Origin: Candidatus Falkowiibacteriota bacterium
GTDB lineage: Bacteria > Patescibacteriota > Patescibacteriia > UBA2591 > JABMQE01
DNA length: 12,120 bases
Direction of reading: 5' to 3'
Assembly: GCA_013203415.1 (NCBI GenBank)
Contig: JABMQE010000125.1
Span: 1-12,120 of the forward strand
The translations under genes were made by a program, and so were the position numbers. This document shows, piece by piece, positions 10,474 through 12,120 of the stretch. Numbering within the stretch: the stretch's first letter is position 1; the number at the start of each line of letters is the position of its first letter. Under the pieces are notes generated by a model. It was not told the DNA's origin. It saw only the letters and a program-made list of their open reading frames with translations, and searched no databases.

Positions 10474-12120
10474 ATGCGCTTATACAACACACTAAAACGT
10501 AAAAAAGAAACGTTCGTCCCACTAAGGGATAATGTCGTCGGACTATATACTTGTGGTCCGACGGTTTATAATTATGCGCATATTGGGAATCTTAGGGCTT
10601 ATGTTTTTGCGGATATTTTGAAACGAAGTTTGAAATTTGCGGATTACAAAGTTAAACATGTGATGAATATTACTGATGTTGGGCATTTAGTTTCGGATGC
10701 TGATAGCGGAGAAGATAAGATGCAGTTGGCTTTGAAACGGGAGGGGCTTAAACCCTCGGTAGAGAGTTTGTTGAAATTAGCAGATAAATATACTAAATCG
10801 TTTAAGGCCGATTTTAAGGATTTAAATATTATTGAGCCGGATACCTGGAGCAAGGCAACCCAACATGTTAAAGAGATGGTAGGGATGAACGAGATGTTAG
10901 AAAAAAACGGATATACTTATGAAACTGATTTAGCATTATATTTTGATATATCAAAGTTTAAAGATTATACTAAATTATCCAGACAAAAACTTGAGGATAA
11001 GAATGTTGGAGTAAGAGATGAAGTTGAGATTGATAAGGGCAAAAAACATCCTGCTGATTTTGCATTGTGGTTTAAGATGGCAGGAAAAAATAGAAATCAT
11101 ATTATGCACTGGCCAAGCCCTTGGGGCGAGGGCTTCCCGGGCTGGCATATCGAGTGCAGCGCTATGAGTACTAAATATTTAGGAGATAGGTTTGATATTC
11201 ATACCGGAGGAATTGACCATATTGCAACGCATCATACTAACGAGATTGCACAGAATGATGGAGCGTATGGGCATCAAGTAGTGAACTTTTGGATGCATAA
11301 CGAGTTTTTGGTTGTTGGTTCTGGCATTAAAATGGCTAAGTCGGGTGGGGATTTTTTAACGCTTGAAGTTTTAAAAGAGAAAGGATATAATCCACTCGCT
11401 TATCGGTATTTAGCCTTGAATACGCATTATCGGAAGCAAATGCAGTTTAGCTGGGAGGCGATGGACGGGGCGGAGAATTCTTTGGACGAGCTTGACCGTG
11501 CCGTCCGCGGTTTACACTCTATTCGTGAAAAAGAAAAAATATCTCAAGTTTATAAAAAACGATTTCTTGCTGCTGTTAACGACGACTTGGACATGCCAAA
11601 GGCCTTGGCGATAGTTTGGGATTTAGTTGATGACTCAAAAAAATCTGATTCTATAAAAAAAGCAACTTTGCTGGAATTCGATAAAGTTTTAGGGATAAGA
11701 TTACCGCGTTTAGAAACGTCTTCAGCTTCTTCAACTTCTACGTCATCATCTACGTCAACAACTACTATACTATTTCCCGAAGAAGATAAACAATTAATTG
11801 AAGAAAGAAATGAAGCGAGGAAAGAAAAAAAATGGAATAAATCCGATAAATTGCGAGATGAGATTGAAAAAAGAGGATATATTGTAGAGGACAGCAAGGA
11901 TAAATTTGATGTAAAATTTAAAATTGATGATCTGCTAAAAAAACATGGTTTTGTTAAAAATCTTGATAGGAATATTTTCGTGAATAAAAAAAATAAAACT
12001 GTGATTAGTGAAGAATATCTGCGTTGGAATAGAATAGAAAAGATTGATTTCAAGAAAATACTTAGCAAAAATACTACAGATGACGTAAGGTGGTTCGGGG
12101 ATGTTTATGATGATATTAAG
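10474..12120 (+). CDS. cysS: Cysteinyl-tRNA synthetase, C-terminally extended, cut by the window end
   Basis: A class I synthetase that charges tRNA-Cys in the cytoplasm. HIGN (36-39) is the HIGH motif and KMAKS (286-290) is the KMSKS motif. The zinc ligands Cys27, Cys228 (in GWHIEC), His253 and Glu257 are all present. The anticodon-binding region ends near residue 483 after EERNEARKEKKWNKSDKLR and YIVED. Two features are unusual. A Ser/Thr-rich linker occupies 415-431. At least 66 further residues, with DDLLKKHGFVKNLDRNIFV and KTVISEEYLRWNR, follow the point where family members stop. The frame is still open at codon 549, against about 460 for most bacterial enzymes. It has no Shine-Dalgarno motif, and its start follows the right arm of cassette B directly. 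Confidence 0.93.
   Translation, partial: MRLYNTLKRKKETFVPLRDNVVGLYTCGPTVYNYAHIGNLRAYVFADILKRSLKFADYKVKHVMNITDVGHLVSDADSGEDKMQLALKREGLKPSVESLLKLADKYTKSFKADFKDLNIIEPDTWSKATQHVKEMVGMNEMLEKNGYTYETDLALYFDISKFKDYTKLSRQKLEDKNVGVRDEVEIDKGKKHPADFALWFKMAGKNRNHIMHWPSPWGEGFPGWHIECSAMSTKYLGDRFDIHTGGIDHIATHHTNEIAQNDGAYGHQVVNFWMHNEFLVVGSGIKMAKSGGDFLTLEVLKEKGYNPLAYRYLALNTHYRKQMQFSWEAMDGAENSLDELDRAVRGLHSIREKEKISQVYKKRFLAAVNDDLDMPKALAIVWDLVDDSKKSDSIKKATLLEFDKVLGIRLPRLETSSASSTSTSSSTSTTTILFPEEDKQLIEERNEARKEKKWNKSDKLRDEIEKRGYIVEDSKDKFDVKFKIDDLLKKHGFVKNLDRNIFVNKKNKTVISEEYLRWNRIEKIDFKKILSKNTTDDVRWFGDVYDDIK

Noticed and set aside
11550..12068. 172-residue minus-strand frame opposite cysS
   Set aside because: It is antisense to the cysS frame. 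Its Ser/Phe-rich and Asp/Val-rich runs are complements of the lysine-rich and Ser/Thr-rich parts of the synthetase.

Overview
The window reads as a piece of a bacterial chromosome with low to moderate GC. The most likely source is a Patescibacteria (CPR) genome. That placement is an inference from gene content: a TrmB-type regulator, a type IV secretion-like ATPase coupled to a small proline-rich partner without a visible conjugation locus, a membrane-anchored FAM173-like methyltransferase, solitary four-helix-bundle (S23/IVP-type) genes, and dispersed GC-rich palindromes in the gaps. The standard bacterial code reads every gene through. Shine-Dalgarno motifs are weak or absent before most starts.

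Layout. (1) 1-924: a TrmB-family regulator on + with its own promoter and a leader carrying two hairpins. (2) 925-1275: a gene-free convergent gap with a strong bidirectional terminator and three different short-period repeat arrays. (3) 1276-4778 on -: a partial branched-chain amino-acid (Liv)-type ABC locus, made of two tiny overlapping membrane ORFs, a LivH-like permease and two paralogous membrane-anchored solute-binding proteins. No LivM, LivG or LivF is present. (4) 4780-5278: a four-helix-bundle gene bracketed by inverted arms of 7-bp words. (5) 5273-8994 on -: a FAM173-like methyltransferase, an 842-residue VirD4/TraG-like ATPase and its 14-nt-overlapping proline-rich partner. (6) 8995-9098: two divergent promoters, one overlain by a 22-bp palindrome. 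(7) 9099-12120 on +: corA, a second four-helix-bundle gene bracketed by inverted arms of 8-bp words, then cysS, which runs off the end with an unusual C-terminal extension.

The best candidate for something undescribed is the repeat grammar shared by several intergenic gaps. Four gaps carry arrays of short words, 7 or 8 bp in phase. Each locus has its own word family, and in each locus one arm is the inverse of the other. Two arrays enclose a four-helix-bundle gene and fill the whole space between neighbouring genes. Two others, at 5817-5934 and 1171-1259, have the same inverted architecture but no gene inside. The arrangement recalls the intervening sequences of 23S rRNA, where an IVP gene sits inside a stem, but here it lies between protein genes.

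The minus-strand genes from 8994 down to 1276 could form one long transcription unit from the promoter near 9030-9058, although the word arrays in the gaps may break it. The regulator and the Liv-type genes converge on the terminator at 1051-1095, so their adjacency alone does not show that they regulate one another.
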